Positions 39,557-51,000 of a stretch of DNA of 64,000 nucleotides are shown in pieces. Positions within the stretch are counted from its first letter, which is position 1. Each line of letters begins with the position of its first letter. The DNA lies in the NCBI GenBank assembly GCA_023376005.1, contig CM042145.1:61583228-61647227 (forward strand), read 5' to 3'. Below the pieces are notes generated by a model. It did not search any database. It had not been told where the DNA came from and worked only from the letters and a program-made list of their open reading frames with translations. Made by a program: the position numbers and the translations under genes. Source of the DNA: Doryteuthis pealeii (Eukaryota; Mollusca; Cephalopoda; Myopsida; Loliginidae).

Positions 39557-40596
39557 TTATTTTACGGCACATCAACCTCAGTGGGTCATGTAATGCCGAC
39601 AAAGTTTTGAAATAAATTCATTTATAAACATTTTTTCTATTTAACCCATAGATAGGACCCTAACAGGCACTAGCTACCACTCTGGGTCAGAGTGGACCTG
39701 GGAGCAATTGTGGTGAAGGGATGCTCCACATTCCCCAGACCTCCTGATGGTTTGGTTTGTGGCATATCAACCTCGGTGGGTCATTTAATGCCGACAAAGT
39801 TTTGAAATAAATTCATTTTTAATACATAATACAATTTTGTTTATAAACTCATGTTTTTCTATTCAACCCATAGATGGGACCCTAACAGGTTACCACTACG
39901 GGTCAGAGTGGACCAGGGAGCAATGGTGATGAAGGGGTGCTCCATATTCTCCAAAACTGGAACCTCACCATCAGATATTTAACGTCATTCCCAGGACATG
40001 TAGACCCGCAGCCACCGCCTTCTAGCACCCATTTGATAAGATGCCAAAGGGCAATAGGGTTGGGAAAATCATATAGGTGCTAGGGCTTGACGTGACCAGC
40101 CGATGATCAGGGGGCCTCTCCAACCGCCCGTCTAGCCCAAGAAAAGCCTAAAGTGGACTATTGCAAGTCATGGACTGCTCACCTGGGTTCAATTCTTAAG
40201 CTCATGGGTCAACCACGTCAACAGGTGGCCCAATTGGAGAGTTTTCCCTCTGCAGGGTTCAGTCGGTACATTCTAATGCCCCTGTCGACAGGGCGCCAGA
40301 CCTCCTGAACTGGATCTCACCATTCTAGCGTCATACACAGGACACTATGACGCTCAGCCACCGCCTCTTGCACATAAGAGTTGGGGCAATCATACCGGCG
40401 CTAGGGATTGACGAGACTAGCCGATTGATCGGAGGGTGCCTCTCCGACCTCCCGTCTAATTCAAGTAAGGGCCTAAGTAAAGTGTTGCATCCTTAAGCAT
40501 CACAGGTCGCCACCCACGGCTAACATGGGAGTGGGGGGGGGGTCTTGCAGAGATGCAGTTGGTGTATTCTAAAACCCAGTTGACTGGGCTAATCCT
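39557..40596 (-). repeat. outer S-family copy with 10-bp target duplication
   Basis: Tail TTATTTTACGGCACATCAAC (39,557) to CCCAGACCTCCTGA, then a nested copy, then CCAGACCTCCTGAACTGGAT to CCCAGTTGACTGGGCTAATC. AGTGTTCGTT flanks it at 39,547-39,556 and 40,597-40,606. Confidence 0.85.
39748..40295 (-). repeat. inner S-family copy (subfamily A) with 13-bp target duplication
   Basis: TGGTTTGGTTTGTGGCATAT to CCCCTGTCGACAGGGCG, flanked by CCAGACCTCCTGA at 39,735-39,747 and 40,296-40,308. The duplicated bases belong to the outer S element, so the order of insertion is clear. Confidence 0.9.
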
Positions 40597-40606
40597 AGTG
40601 TTCGTT

Positions 40607-41060
40607 AATTGTATGATCGTTATTTGCAAAACACCTCTGGTTAAAAATGACACCGTCCAAATGAAATGTAAATCCTGATTATCAGGTGTTGCTATTCGCT
40701 TAATTCTTATGAGTGCCGTCTCCTCAGCTTAAAAGCGGACCATTCCGTTTATATTATGAAGAAAGGGAAATACTACACAGAAAAGAATATAAGAAAGGAG
40801 GGCGGAGGGATAGAGTGGGTGAGTGCGGAAGTGATAACGCTAATCTGTTTCAATCGAACAAAATAAAGAAAAGAGTGGGGTTTAAATCAAGATTATTATA
40901 CTTTTTGATATTGGACAATTTGGTAATAGCTCTTTAGTAAACATATCAAACGTTGTAATTAAATTATCATACTGGGTTTATCCACAGGTCCTGCTAGCGA
41001 ATATAAATATGGTTTATCCTGACCACAAATCAAAGCATTTTCATATTACTTAAATAGATT
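40607..41060 (+). repeat. R2-family dispersed repeat, longest copy class
   Basis: Non-coding. Landmarks: TAAATCCTGATTATCAGGTG, CCTCAGCTTAAAAGCGGACC, AAGTGATAACGCTAATCTGT, TTGGACAATTTGGTAATAGC, GGTCCTGCTAGCGAATATAA. The same sequence is at 54,975-55,440 and inverted at 52,985-53,450. Partial relatives at 24,825 and 28,905 show it is a dispersed family, not only part of the large duplication. Confidence 0.7.
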
Positions 41061-41117
41061 GGTTGGATTTTATAGCATGTGAGCCGTTGGTGGATTTATA
41101 GCATGTGAGCCCCTTGG

Positions 41118-41240
41118 GATACCCCATATGATAATTTAATTACAACGGTTTGTATGTTACAAAGAGCTATTACCAAAATTGTCCAATATCAAAAGTATAA
41201 TAATCTTGATTTAAACCCCACTCTTTCCTTTTAATGTTGA
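41118..41240 (-). repeat. fold-back copy of part of the R2 repeat
   Basis: ATGATAATTTAATTACAACG, TTGTCCAATATCAAAAGTAT and TTTAAACCCCACTCTTTCC are the inverse of 40,860-40,980. The two arms are separated by about 140 bases, and the contig ends soon after at the N gap. Confidence 0.8.
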
Positions 41241-41272
41241 CCACAGTCATAACTAGAAGAATCCAGTAGCTG

Positions 41273-41372
41273 NNNNNNNNNNNNNNNNNNNNNNNNNNNN
41301 NNNNNNNNNNNNNNNNNNNNNNNNNNNNNNNNNNNNNNNNNNNNNNNNNNNNNNNNNNNNNNNNNNNNNNNN
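41273..41372. other. assembly gap (100 N)
   Basis: Exactly 100 N, a scaffold gap of unknown true size. Confidence 1.
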
Positions 41373-41795
41373 AATAATTGAAACAAAAAACATAATAATA
41401 AAAAAAAAAATAATAAAAAGAATAAAAATAAAAAAAAAAATATAAAACATTTAAATAAATAAAACGAATTATAATGAACACTTTCAAAAATAAAAAAATA
41501 CTAATAAAATTACTTAAAATAAAATAAATTAAAAAAAACAAATTAAATAAAAAAAACCCAATCAACCAAGCCAAATTACCGTCGAAAACTTTATCGCGGA
41601 TAAATTTCCCAAACATTAGAAGATAGCTTTCTGACCATTGTAATCCTAGTGACTGAAACTTATTTAGCAACCGGATACTCTAGTCTCGCATAAATAGAAG
41701 AAACGTCATTTGATTCTTTAAAACAAATCCAAATTTGAGTTTGTATGTTGAAACCCTTTAACCCTTTTCAACAATATATTAAATTTTTCTCACTC
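41373..41795. other. A-rich low-complexity sequence after the gap
   Basis: AAATAATAAAAAG-like low complexity to about 41,560, then unrecognised sequence. Low complexity next to a gap suggests a poorly resolved contig end. Confidence 0.5.
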
Positions 41796-41799
41796 TTAC

Positions 41800-41985
41800 T
41801 TAAAACACTTTGGCCCTTACTTGAGCTAGGGACGGCGTGGTCGGAGAAGCCACCTCCGATCAATCAAGCACTAGCATCATATGATTGCCACAACCCTATT
41901 GGCCCTTATGGTAAGCCCCAACCCTTTTATCATATGGGTGCTAGAAGACTGTGGCTAAGGGTCTTTATGTCCTGGGTATGACCGT
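41800..41985 (+). repeat. S-family fragment (sense)
   Basis: TTGGCCCTTACTTGAGCTAG to CTTTATGTCCTGGGTATGAC. Confidence 0.75.
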
Positions 41986-41989
41986 CCTG

Positions 41990-42784
41990 TCAAAATCCTA
42001 TGTTTTCTATCTAATTAAAACCAAATTTCGAATATGTAAAACTCAAATTATTCAGATATTTAAAGTTTTCTCTGGGGGCGTCAAAACGTTTTTTTTTATC
42101 TTTTAGTAAAAAAATTATAGGGGAGATAATTTTTTTTTTTTTTTTTTTTTTTTCGACGTATGATAAACATTATATTGACTATTTCTTGTTTGAAAATAAG
42201 TTTCTCGTAAAACTCTCTACATTAGATTAAACTTTGAATATATATTTAAAATAAAAACAAACATACATTAAATCAAAAATACCTGCAAGTATTTGTTAAA
42301 ACTGTCTTAACAACATAGATATTTGAATATTGCATTCTTTAATTTGAGTATATATGATACAGGGTCGTTCTTTTTCTATGTATTAATGGTTTTGACAATA
42401 AATTAAATGCTCATGATAAACTTACGCAATTTCTGCGGTATTGTGACGTAGTTTAGGTTCCAGACACCGAATTCTCCATTATTGTTAGAGAATATATCGA
42501 AAAGGCCTTCAATCTTATTTTATGAATGAAGATGGTGCTGATAAACTAAGGCTAAATTGTATTGCGAAAAAAGCATGTTCTATCATTGAGATAAAATGTG
42601 CGTTTCTCCACGTATGATCAGAACGTGTGCACAACTGATAGGCTTTTTAATAAAAAACTTACTTGAATTTAAAGCGATAAAAACGATTATATGAGTCTCC
42701 TAAAACAGCTGATTCTTTCATTTTCCATATTCGTATTGAAAAATCATCAAACTTGCTGTTTTATGTAAGAGTACTAAAAAGTAT
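41990..42784. other. unannotated AT-rich stretch
   Basis: Poly-T at about 42,130-42,152. No coding or repeat content recognised. Confidence 0.4.
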
Positions 42785-43143
42785 CCAGTCCAGTAGGCTT
42801 GGGGTTTTAGAACACACCTACTGCAGAAGGGTAGACTTCCCGCAATTGGGACACCTGTTGGCCGTTGTTAGCGAACCGTGATGCTTAAGGATGGAACCCA
42901 GGTGGCTGAGCATTCCATAACATGCAACACTCCACCCATAGCACATACTTAGGCTCGACTTTCTCCCAACTCTATTCTGAGCCGGAGTAGATGGTACCGG
43001 TGGGTCTCCATCTATGGGTTAAATAGAAAAATTTGTTCCCAAAACAAAATTGAGTTTAAAAAACTCTTCCAAACTATCGCTACGAATCTTTCATAACTTT
43101 GCCGGCATTAAATTGACCCACCGTGGTAAAACAAAGCAAACAA
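42785..43143 (+). repeat. S-family copy (sense), internally deleted
   Basis: GTAGGCTTGGGGTTTTAGAA to GCCGGCATTAAATTGACCCA and the tail GGTAAAACAAAGCAAACAAAC. Confidence 0.75.
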
Positions 43144-43730
43144 ACTTGTGGCCGTGGGTGGTGAACCGGGATGCTTAAGGATGGAACCCTGGTGGCTCAG
43201 CCACCTGTTGGCCATTGGTGGCGACCCGTAGATGCTTAAGGATAGAACCCAGGTGGAGAGCAGTTCATGACTTGCAATACTCCACTTTGGCCCTAATCTT
43301 GGGCTAGACCGGGAGGTCGGAGAGGCCCCCTCGATCAATCGGCTGGTCACGTCAAGCCCTAACACCTATATGATTGCCCCAACCCTACCGCCCTTATGGC
43401 AAGCCCCAACCCCTTTTTATCATATGGGTGCTAGAAGGCGGTGACTGAGGGTCTTACATGTCATGGAATGACGTTAAACTCTATCTGATGGCGAGGTTCC
43501 ATTTGAAGGTTGGGGACTGTGGAGACCCCTTCATTACCATTGCTCCCTGGTCCACTCGATCCGGAGTTGGTAGTATCTGTTAGGGTCCCATCTATGGGTT
43601 AAATAGAAAAATTTATTATAAAAAAATTGTATTATCCATTAAGAATTGATTTATTTCAAAACTTTATTGGCATTAAATGACCCACTGAGGTTGATATGCC
43701 ACCCAACCAACCAACCACCCACACATCCCT
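43144..43730 (+). repeat. S-family copy (subfamily A, sense)
   Basis: TGTGGCCGTGGGTGGTGAAC to GGTTGATATGCCACCCAACC and (AACC)n. The 5' part is partially repeated (two CCGTGGGTGG/TTGGTGGCGACC blocks). Confidence 0.75.
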
Positions 43731-43844
43731 TCACCTGATCTTTCAACTTGTTATTTAAGCAAACCAATTCTCAGCAGTGTGAAATACAGACCAACCGAAT
43801 GAATGTAGATGAGTTCTATAAGCTCACACCCACTGCGTCGTGGG

Positions 43845-44370
43845 GCTGTAGAAATGGCACCGATTATACCTATTAAGAGGTGTAAGACCCCTCCATTGAC
43901 AACCTGTGGGCCGTGGTGGTGATGCTGGGTTGAGACGGAATCCTAGCGACTGAGAAGTCCGTGAAACTGTTGGTTTAGTGGTCACCCACTTTTAGCACCT
44001 TATTGGCTAACAGCACGATCGGTCAAACAAATCGGTTCCGCTCAATCGGGGGTGGTGTTACTACAACCTATTTTTTTAAGTCCTATCATATGAGCTTAAA
44101 TAGAAAAACAGCTAAAAATGTGCTTAAATAATTCAGTACCCATCACGGACTGCACCTCTGGGGAAAGGTAAGACCAACCTCTAAATTGGGCTACCTATTA
44201 GCGTCGGTGGCGACCCGTGAGGTTGATATGGCGTAAAACCAAACCAAACCTGGTGGCTGAGCAGTCTATGGCTCCGCAACATTCCCTTTTGGCCCTAACT
44301 TAGATTAGATGGCAGTCTGAGGGGCTCCCTCTGATCAATCGGTTGGTCATGTCAAGGGCGTCCCCGCTTG
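43845..44370 (+). repeat. mosaic of diverged S-family pieces (sense)
   Basis: GGCTGTAGAAATGGCACCGA, GATGCTGGGTTGAGACGGAA, TTAAATAGAAAAACAGC, then CTGCACCTCTGGGGAAAGGT, GGTTGATATGGCGTAAAACC and TGATCAATCGGTTGGTCATG. Several partial copies are stacked. Confidence 0.6.
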
Positions 44371-44414
44371 GTTACCTCATTTCATGAATGAAAGACGCCT
44401 CCATTAGAGGTTCC

Positions 44415-45052
44415 GCCCTGTCGGCTGGGGGCGTGTTAGAATGCACCGACTGCACCACTGCAGAGGGGTAAGACTCCCCCAATAGGGCCACCTGTTAGCC
44501 GTGGGGTGCGACCCGTGATGCTTAAGGATAGAACCCAGGTGGCTGAGCAGTCATGGCCTGCAAACTCCACTTTGGCCCTCTTTGGCTAGACGGGCAGTCG
44601 GAAGGGGCTCTCTTTGATCAATCGTTGGTCATGTCAAGCCCTAGCACCTATATGATTTTCCCAACCCTATTGCCCGTACGGCAAGTCCCAACCCTTTTTA
44701 TCATATGGGTGCTAGAAGGCAGTGGCTGCGTGTCTACATGTCCTGGGAATGACGTTAAACTCTATCTGATGGTGAGGTTCCAGTTTTGGAGGTTTGGGGA
44801 ATGTGGAGAACCCCTTCATCACCGTGGCTCCCTGGTGCACTCTGACCGGAGTGGTAGTACCTGTTAGGGTCCCATCTATGGGTTAAATAGAAAACATGAG
44901 TTCATAAACAAAATTGTATTATCCATTAAAAATGAAGTTATTTCAAACCTTGTCGGCTTTAAAACATTTTGAATACCAAATTACCAATAGAGTATTCGGC
45001 ATAAAATAACCCCAAGGGTTAACATGCCGTAAAACCCAACCAACCAACCAAT
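44415..45052 (+). repeat. S-family copy, subfamily C, full length (sense)
   Basis: GCCCTGTCGGCTGGGGGCGT through GGTGGTAGTACCTGTTAGGG-type body (GGAGTGGTAGTACCTGTTAG) to TTGTCGGCTTTAAAACATTT. The LINE-type tail TTGAATACCAAATTACCAAT...CATGCCGTAAAACCCAACCA follows, ending in (ACCA)n. It is the sense-strand reference for the chimeric subfamily. Confidence 0.85.
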
Positions 45053-47651
45053 CCATTAGAGGTACCAGATCTTTTTACAATATCACAATTTTTTTAAGGA
45101 CCTCCCCCTTTTCAGTATACATGTCCAGTACCTACATTTTGACCCTCCCGCCGGTGAATGAGTACTCAATTCGGAGGACTGACATGGCTAGAAGAATCCG
45201 CACGTTTCACGAATTTTTGGTGAAGCCAGCGGAAAAAACTCCCTTGTCGACTGCGGACTCTAGAATACACCGACTGCCACCTCTGCAGAGTGATAAGACC
45301 CCACCCCCGCACTGAGGCCACCCGTTGGCCGTGGGTGGCGACCCGTGATGGAACCCTGGTGGCTGAGCAATCCATGACATGCAACACTTCACGTTGAGTC
45401 TTATTTAGGCGAGACGGGTGCCCTTCTGATCAATCGTCTGGTCACTCAAGCACTAGCACTTATATGATTGTCCCAACCTTATATGTGCTAGAAGGTATGG
45501 CCAAGGATCTTGGTGTCCAGGGTATGACGTTTAACTGAACTTCCAAATCTGGAGCTCTGGAGAAAGTAGAGTACACCTTCATCACCAATTACTCCAGGTC
45601 CACTTTTATCCAGTGTGGTAGTACCTGTTAGAGTTCCATCTATCGGTTAAATACAAAAATGATTTTGAAAAAAAAATTAAGTTAAAAAATGAATAAAAGA
45701 AAGCATCTTCGGCATAAAATAACCCAACATGAGTTGACATGCCGTAAAACCTAATCACCAACCAAATCATAGTATACAGTTTGAGTAACCTTGTTCTACC
45801 AAAGTAAAGTCTTCCTCTTAGTATTTCCCAATTAAATTGGTAGCCCTGTCATCTGGGACTTTAGAATACACCGACTGTACCTCTGCCAGAGGGGTAATAC
45901 TCCCCCAATTGGGCCACCTGCTGGCCGTATGTGGCGACCCGTGATGCTCAAGGATGGAACAGGCGTTGAGCAGTCCATGACCTGCAACACTCCACTTTGG
46001 CCTTACTTGGGCTAGACGGTCAGTCGGGGTGGGGGTGTTCCCCTTCGATCAATCGGCTTATGAGTTTATAACAAAATTGAGTATTCATTAAGAATGAATT
46101 TATTTCAAAACTTTATCGGTATTAAATGACCCACTGCGGTTGATATGCCGTAAACCAAAACCTACTTGTCCCAACCCTATTGCCCTTAAGGCAAGCCTCC
46201 CCCCCTTTTTATCATATACATGCTGGAATGCGGTGGCTGTGAGTCTTAGTTTACTTCATACCCAGATATTATCTGATAGTGAAGTTACAATACTAGAGCA
46301 CTGGGAAATGTAGATTACCCCCAGGTCCACTCTGACACGGAGTTGTAGCACCTGCTAGTGTCCCAGTTATGGGTTAAATAGAAAAATTAACTTAAATTTT
46401 TTTAGAAAAAATTGATTTTGAAAAAAACAAAACCCCAAAGACTAAATAGAATGTTTTGGCATAAAATAACCCAACAAGGGTTGACATACCGTAAAATCCA
46501 ACTAACCAATCTCCTAAGTTTATTTTCTGAATATTTAACGATACTCCTGAACATCGAAGGAAAGAAACAGCTTCCAAGGAAGCTCCATTATTATTATATA
46601 TATATATTATAAATAGGTTGCATTAAATAACCCCCAGGGTTTATATGCCATTAAACGAAACCAAAGAAGTTCCAATGAATTCGCTTTTTATTGCTTTATT
46701 CAACTTCTGTACCTATAAACCTTATTAGCTTCTCATTTTTTTTTCACGACAGAAAATAATGAAAATATTTTCTTGCTTTTTTCTTCTCCAAAGTCCTTAA
46801 GGTAGACGGCGGTCGGAGAGTGCCACCTCCGAATCAATCGGCTAGTCATGTCAAACCATAGCACTTATGACTGTCCCAATCTCCCCAAATGAGGCCACCT
46901 GTTAGCCGTGGTGGGCTACGTGTGATGCTTAAGGATGGAGTCTTGGTGGATGAGCAGTCCATGACCTGCAACACCCCACTTATACCCTTACTTAGGCTAG
47001 ACGGACAGTCGGAGAGACCCCCTCCGATCAATCGGCGGGTCTTTCACCAAGTGCTCTTTCACCAAGACAAGACTGTTGATGAATAAAGTCGAATTTTTCC
47101 TAGAAGTTGTTTTATTAGTTAGCCCCAGGACTTATTGCGTTATGATTGTCCCAACCATATTACTGTCGGCTGGGGCTTTAGAATACACCGATCGCGACCC
47201 GTGATGCTTAAGGACGGAATCCTGCTGGACGAGCAATCCATGACGTGTAACACTCCACACGCTGACTGATTTCCCCAAAAGGTCAATCTTGGTATGTATT
47301 CTGTATATGACGTTAAACTGTATCTAATGGTGAAGTTCCAATTCTAGATCTCCAAAGAAAGTGGAGCACCCCCTTCATTGCCATTACTCCCAGGTCCGCT
47401 GATCCGGAGTGGTAGTACCTGTTAGGGTCCCAATTATGGGTTAGATAGATGAAAAATCTTTAAAAAAAAATGAATTATCAATAAGAATATTTGGCATAAA
47501 ATAACCCAACAAGGGTTGACATGCCGTAAAATCCAACCAACCAGCCTTAGTATGATACTAAACTGTATCTGTGAGGCTCCTGTTCTGGGAGTGGAGTGTC
47601 TATTTATTGCAATTACTCCCAGGTCTACTAAGACCCGGAGTAGTAGTACCT

Positions 47652-48033
47652 GGGTAATTCCATGTCAAATCATCCAGAAAAAAATAAAATTGTCACCCAC
47701 CGCCTTCAATTTTTCTAAAATGTTGTCAGAGGTGGACTGTTAACATTAGTTATGCCAATTTTTAGCTCTCCAAATTTGGTGGGATTGGCGAAAAATGGCA
47801 ACTTTTTGTAATCTAATTTGTCTGTAAAATGAGTTCTACAGCTTCCCTACTCCTACTTTTTTTAATTTTTTATAAAAGCATTTTTACCCATGAAATCTAA
47901 AAATGCTATGAAAAGTTTTAGGTGAACCAATTTTAAGTTATTGATGATTTCTGATTTAACCTAGCAAGATCAATATCCCGATGTGGCACGGATTAGCGTG
48001 ACATGGCCTAGATGATTTGACATGGAATTACCC
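47652..48033 (-). mobile_element. MITE, left-arm copy
   Basis: Inverted counterpart of 60,421-60,805, with 23-bp perfect terminal inverted repeats and ACCT on each side. Confidence 0.8.
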
Positions 48034-51000
48034 ACCTTAGATTGCTTTTTACCATTTAGGAAATTAAATCTATTAAGCCTCAACCTTTTTTTTTTTATCA
48101 CATGTGCTATAAAGCGGTGGCTGGGGATCTTGTTGTCCTGGGTATGACGTTAAGATATTTGAAGTTCCAGTTCTGGAGAATCTGGGGAATATGGAGTACA
48201 CCTTCATCTCCATTACTCTCAGGTCATTTGACCTCGAATGATAGTTCCTGTTTGGGTCACATCTTGTGTTAAATGAAAAAAGTGTTTAAAAATTTAAGGC
48301 ACCCATCAAGAATGAATAAATAAAACGTCTTCGGCATAAAATAACCCAACAAGGGTTGACATGCCGTAAAATCCAACCAACCACCCACAAATCCCTTCAC
48401 CTGATCTTTCCTGGGTTATTTTAGCAAAAATTCTCAGCGAGTGCGAAATACAGACCAACGAATGGAATGTAGTATGAGTTCTATATCTTCACACCCACCC
48501 TGTCGGTGGGGCTGTAGAATGCGCCGATTATACCTATTTTAGAGATGTAAGACCCCTCCAATGTGACAACTTGTTGGCTGTGGGTGGTGATGCTTGAGGA
48601 CGGAATCCTAGCGACTGAGAAGTCTGTGAAACTGTTGTTTAGTGGTCACGTCACTTACAGCACTCCACTTTTAGCATCTTACTTGGCTAAACAGACGATC
48701 GGTCAAACAAATCAGTCCGATCAATCGGTGGTGTTACTACAACCTATTAGAGTCCTATCTATGAGTTAAATAGAAAAACAGCTCAAAATGTGCTTAAATA
48801 ATTAAGTACCCATTACCGACCGCACCTCTGCAGAAGGGTAAGACCTATCTGTTGGCCGTCGGTGGCGACCCAAGATTGCTTAAGGACTGAACCCTGGGGA
48901 TGAGCAGTCCATGACCTGAAACCCTCCAACTTAGTCTAGACGGGCGGTCTGAGAGGCCCCCTCCGATCAACCAGCTGGTCAGTCAAGCCTAACACCTAAT
49001 ATGATTGCCCATTTTTTATCATATGGGTTCTAGAAGGCAGTTATCACCATTGCTCTCTGATCTACTCTGACCCGGAGTGGTAGTACCCGTTAGGGTTCAA
49101 TCTAGGAGTTAAATAGGAAAATATTTTATAAGTATCCATTAAGAATAAATTCATTTCAAAACTTTATCGGCATTAAATGACCCATTGAGGTTAATTTGCC
49201 GTAAAACAAACAAACCAACGCCTGTCGGCTGAGGGGTTAGAATGCACCAACTGCACCTCTGCAGAGGGGCAAGACTCCCCCAATGGGGCCCCCTGTTGGC
49301 CGTAGGTGGTGACGCTTAAGGATAAACCCAGGTGGATGAGCAGTCCATGGACTGCAATACTCCCTTTCCCGGGCTAGACGGGCGGTCGGAGAGGCCCCCT
49401 CCGATCAATCGCTGGTCACGTCAAGCCCTAGCACCTATATGATTGCCCCAACCCTATTGTCCTCATGGCAAGTCCCAACCCTTTTTATCATATGGGTGCT
49501 AGAAGGCGGTGGCTGAGGGTCTACATGTCCTGGGAATGACGTTAAACTCTATCCGATGTGAGGTTCCAGTTTGGAGGTTTGGGGAATGTGGAGCACACTA
49601 GACAGGGGGTCGGAGAGGCTCCTCGACTGGTCACGTCAAACCATAGTTCCTATATTAATTTGAAGGAACTGACGCAAGATGAATGTCTCAAGGCATTTTT
49701 ACTAGGGATGCAATAAATGAGCTCGGAAATACGTCTAGTGTTTGTTGCTAAAAACTATCAACTGCACAGGATCAGATACCCCAAAAGAGCGTCCTGTCGT
49801 GGGGTGTTAGAATACATCGACTGCATCACTGCAGAGGGGTAAGGACCCCCAATAGGGCTATCTGTTGGCCGTGGGTGGCGACCTGTGATGCTTAAGGACG
49901 GAATCCTGGCGAATGAGCAGTCCCTGACATGCAACACTCCACTTTGACCCTTACTTAGGCTAGACGGTCGGTCGGAGAGGCCTCAATCGGCTGACGGTGC
50001 CAAGCCCTAGCATCTATATAATTACCCCAACCCTGTTGTCCTTAGGGAAACCCCAACCAATTTTATCATATGGGTGCTAGAATGTGGTGGCAGAGGGTCT
50101 CCATGTCTTATGAATGACGTTAAACTATCTGACTGAAGTTCCAGTTCTGGAGGTTTGGGGAATGAGGAGCACCCCTTTATCACCACTCTGACTCGGAGTG
50201 GTAGTATCTGTTAGGGTCCCATCTATGGGTTAAATAGAAAAATGAGTTTATAAACAAAATTGATTATCCATTAAGAATTAATGTTATTCAACATTTTGAC
50301 GGCATTAAATGACCCACTTTTATTTCACACTAACAGTTTTTGGCATTGAATAACCCCACATTGATTTGAGAGGCTCCCTCCGTTCAATCGGCTGGTCACG
50401 TCAAACCATTAGCACGTATATGACCCTCCTTATATGACCGACAAAAAATGAGTGTTCTCCAAGGCATTTTTACTAGGATAGAATTAAATGAGCTCGGAAA
50501 TATGTCTAGTGTTAATAAAAAAAACAATCAACTGCACCAAATACCCTAAAAGAACGCCCTGTCGGTTGGGGTGTTAGAATACACCGACTGCACCTCCCTG
50601 AGAGGGGTAATGAGCAGTCCCTGACATGCAACACTCCACTTTGACACTTACTTAGGCTAGACGGGCGGTCGAAGAGGCGCCCTCCGATCAATCGGCTGGC
50701 CATGTCAAGCCCTAGTACCTAATATGATTGCCCCAAACCCATTGTTCTTATGTTAACCCAAAGCCCTTTTTACCATATGGGTGCTAGATGGTGGCTGGAG
50801 TCTTCATGTCCTGGGTATGACATTAAACTCTGATGGTGAGGTTCCAGTTCTGGGAGAATGTGGAGCACCCCTTCATCGCCACTCTGACCCGTTGTGGTAG
50901 TACCTGTTAGGGTCCCATCTATGGGTTAAATAGAAAAGTGTCTATAAAAAATTGATTAAGAATGAATTTTTTTCAAAACTTTGTCGGCATTAAATTGACC

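Noticed and set aside
41170..41670. Minus-strand open frame spanning the N gap
   Set aside because: Contains the 100-N gap and low-complexity Phe/Tyr translation of A-rich DNA.
44415..45052. Hammerhead ribozyme in the S body (CTGATGG...)
   Set aside because: CTGATGGTGAG lacks the CUGANGA core and no GAAA follows with a paired stem.
45121..45315. 64-codon frame MSSTYILTLPPVNEYS, found again inverted at 63,069-63,344
   Set aside because: Conservation is only due to the large inverted repeat; the two copies differ by frameshifts and run into S-family sequence, so there is no sign of a gene.
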